In this document: one piece after another, positions 5,421-6,131 of the stretch
How the letters are laid out: every line of letters begins with the position of its first letter
Numbering within the stretch: the stretch's first letter is position 1
Assembly: GCA_003454415.1 (NCBI GenBank)
Contig: DMKG01000190.1
Coordinates: 10,674 to 16,804, forward strand
From: Alphaproteobacteria bacterium
Lineage (GTDB): Bacteria > Pseudomonadota > Alphaproteobacteria > UBA11222
Direction: 5' to 3'
DNA: 6,131 bases
Position numbers and translations under genes: made by a program
The notes under the pieces: generated by a model
What the model was told of the DNA's origin: nothing
The model's input: the letters and a program-made list of their open reading frames with translations, nothing else
The model's database searches: none

Positions 5421-5430
5421 GTCAATTGAC
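5421..5430. repeat. 10-bp perfect palindrome GTCAATTGAC upstream of rho
   Basis: The sequence equals its own reverse complement and lies 48 bases before the rho start, at the end of the C-rich tract. It could be an operator half-overlapping a promoter (TTGACC, 5426-5431), or chance. Confidence 0.3.
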
Positions 5431-5478
5431 CAGGCGTCTCTTTTCGGAGATCACTGGCAAAACGGAATACCCTCTCTC

Positions 5479-6131
5479 ATGGATCTCGTGGAAATTAAGG
5501 AAGTCAAACTCGCCGATCTCAAATCCAAATCGCCGACGGAACTGCTGGCCTATGCAGAGGAGCTGGAGGTTGAAAACGCCAGCACGCTGCGCAAGCAGGA
5601 TATGCTGTTCGCCATCCTGAAGCGGCTTGCGGAACGGGAAATCGAAATCACGGGCGTGGGCGTGCTGGAAGTGCTGCAGGACGGGTTCGGATTTCTGCGC
5701 TCGCCGGAGGCGAATTACTTGCCCGGGCCGGACGATATCTATGTCAGCCCCAACCAGTTACGCCGTTTCTCTCTGCGCACCGGCGATACGGTCGAAGGAC
5801 GTATCCGCAGTCCCAAGGACGGGGAGCGTTATTTCGCCCTGCTGAAGGTCAACACGATCAATTTCGAGGATCCCGAGCGCACCCGTCAGAAAGTCCATTT
5901 CGACAATCTGACGCCGCTTTATCCCGATGAAAGGCTGCGCATGGAAATGGGGGCCGGAGCGAAGGATCTGACGACGCGCGTCATCGACCTGGCTGCGCCT
6001 TTGGGCAAGGGTCAGCGCGCGCTGATCACGGCGCCGCCCCGTACAGGCAAGACCATGATCCTGCAGAACATCGCCCATGCCATTGCCGCAAATCACCCGG
6101 AATGTTACCTGATCGTGCTGCTGATCGACGA
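5479..6131 (+). CDS. rho: Transcription termination factor Rho, N-terminal 217 residues (runs off right edge)
   Basis: Rho is a ring-shaped hexameric RNA helicase that loads on C-rich unstructured RNA and ends transcription. The frame is open from the ATG at 5479 to the window end. Residues about 1-50 are the N-terminal helical domain ([19 protein letters not shown], later [13 protein letters not shown]). A cold-shock-like RNA-binding fold follows, with the RNP1-like DGFGFLR at 68-74 and [19 protein letters not shown] (85-103). [11 protein letters not shown] (115-125), [16 protein letters not shown] and the Walker A APPRTGKT (185-192, Lys191) open the ATPase domain, and VLLID at the edge starts the next conserved block. 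The similarity to E. coli Rho is plain throughout. About 200 C-terminal residues would lie outside. The ribosome site is weak (GGAA at 5464-5467, 11 bases away). There is no N-terminal insertion of the kind seen in actinobacteria. Confidence 0.97.
   Translation, partial: MDLVEIKEVKLADLKSKSPTELLAYAEELEVENASTLRKQDMLFAILKRLAEREIEITGVGVLEVLQDGFGFLRSPEANYLPGPDDIYVSPNQLRRFSLRTGDTVEGRIRSPKDGERYFALLKVNTINFEDPERTRQKVHFDNLTPLYPDERLRMEMGAGAKDLTTRVIDLAAPLGKGQRALITAPPRTGKTMILQNIAHAIAANHPECYLIVLLID

Larger units (their letters stand above)
5247..5478 (+). promoter_or_regulatory. Intergenic leader of rho, rut-like C-rich tract
   Basis: The 232 bases between hemJ and rho carry no gene I can support. The first part contains TTGACT (5254-5259), a possible -35 with no good -10 (best TTAAAG at 5275-5280, spacing 15), then the hairpins near 5284-5312. 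The stretch 5361-5420 is C-rich and G-poor by hand count (21 C, 7 G of 60), full of CTCC, TCCC and TCTC. That is the composition of a Rho-utilisation site. Rho is known to control its own synthesis in E. coli and Caulobacter, so autogenous attenuation here is plausible. A perfect palindrome GTCAATTGAC lies at 5421-5430, containing TTGACC as a second possible -35. Confidence 0.45.

Noticed and set aside
5243..5425. 60-codon open frame on the minus strand in the hemJ-rho gap
   Set aside because: Its sequence reflects the purine-rich complement of the C-rich leader; no motif, no clear ribosome site, and it would be antisense to the rho leader.
5426..5845. Two short plus-strand frames at the start of rho
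   Set aside because: They run in another frame through the obvious Rho coding sequence and show Arg/Ser/Cys-rich shadow composition.
1..6131. Mobile elements, CRISPR arrays, tRNA or rRNA genes, anti-phage genes
   Set aside because: I saw no transposase, integrase, regularly spaced repeats, tRNA-like cloverleaf or defence-gene motif; genes are dense housekeeping families in conserved order.

Overview
The window looks like part of an alphaproteobacterial chromosome. Evidence is the gene order (dnaQ, coaE, aroE and a PEP-synthase/PPDK regulatory protein of the Rickettsia RP001 family on one side; hemE, hemH, hemJ and rho on the other) and the character of the proteins: an [12 protein letters not shown] Rho, a HemJ-type protoporphyrinogen oxidase and a DUF299 protein with the GVSRTSKT loop. 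Coding DNA is moderately GC-rich (mid-50s percent by eye), while the central gap is clearly AT-richer. I cannot name the order or genus; a Caulobacter- or Rhodospirillum-like lineage would fit.

Layout. Positions 1-2364 hold a leftward, tightly packed operon read from right to left: regulatory protein, aroE, coaE and the first nine codons of dnaQ, with overlaps or gaps of only a few bases. A 338-bp gap (2365-2702) separates it from the rightward heme operon hemE-hemH-hemJ (2703-5246), whose genes overlap by 13 and 17 bp. A 232-bp pyrimidine-rich leader (5247-5478) then precedes rho, which runs off the right edge.

How the parts work together. HemE makes coproporphyrinogen III, HemJ oxidises protoporphyrinogen IX and HemH inserts iron, so the operon carries one middle and the two last steps of protoheme synthesis; the coproporphyrinogen oxidase step must be encoded elsewhere. 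The left operon mixes shikimate synthesis, CoA synthesis, control of pyruvate/PEP dikinase and replication proofreading.

The most interesting non-coding feature is the divergent gap. The order RP001 homologue - gap - hemE - hemH - hemJ is the one surrounding the replication origin in Caulobacter (Cori) and its counterpart in Rickettsia. The gap has an AT-rich block, DnaA-box-like 9-mers, dyads and outward-facing genes on both sides, so I propose it as a candidate chromosomal origin combined with the hemE promoter. A second regulatory candidate is the C-rich, G-poor leader of rho, which fits Rho autoregulation. The core genes are well-known families and I see no wholly new gene system; the novelty, if any, lies in the two non-coding regions and in the apparent loss of maf.
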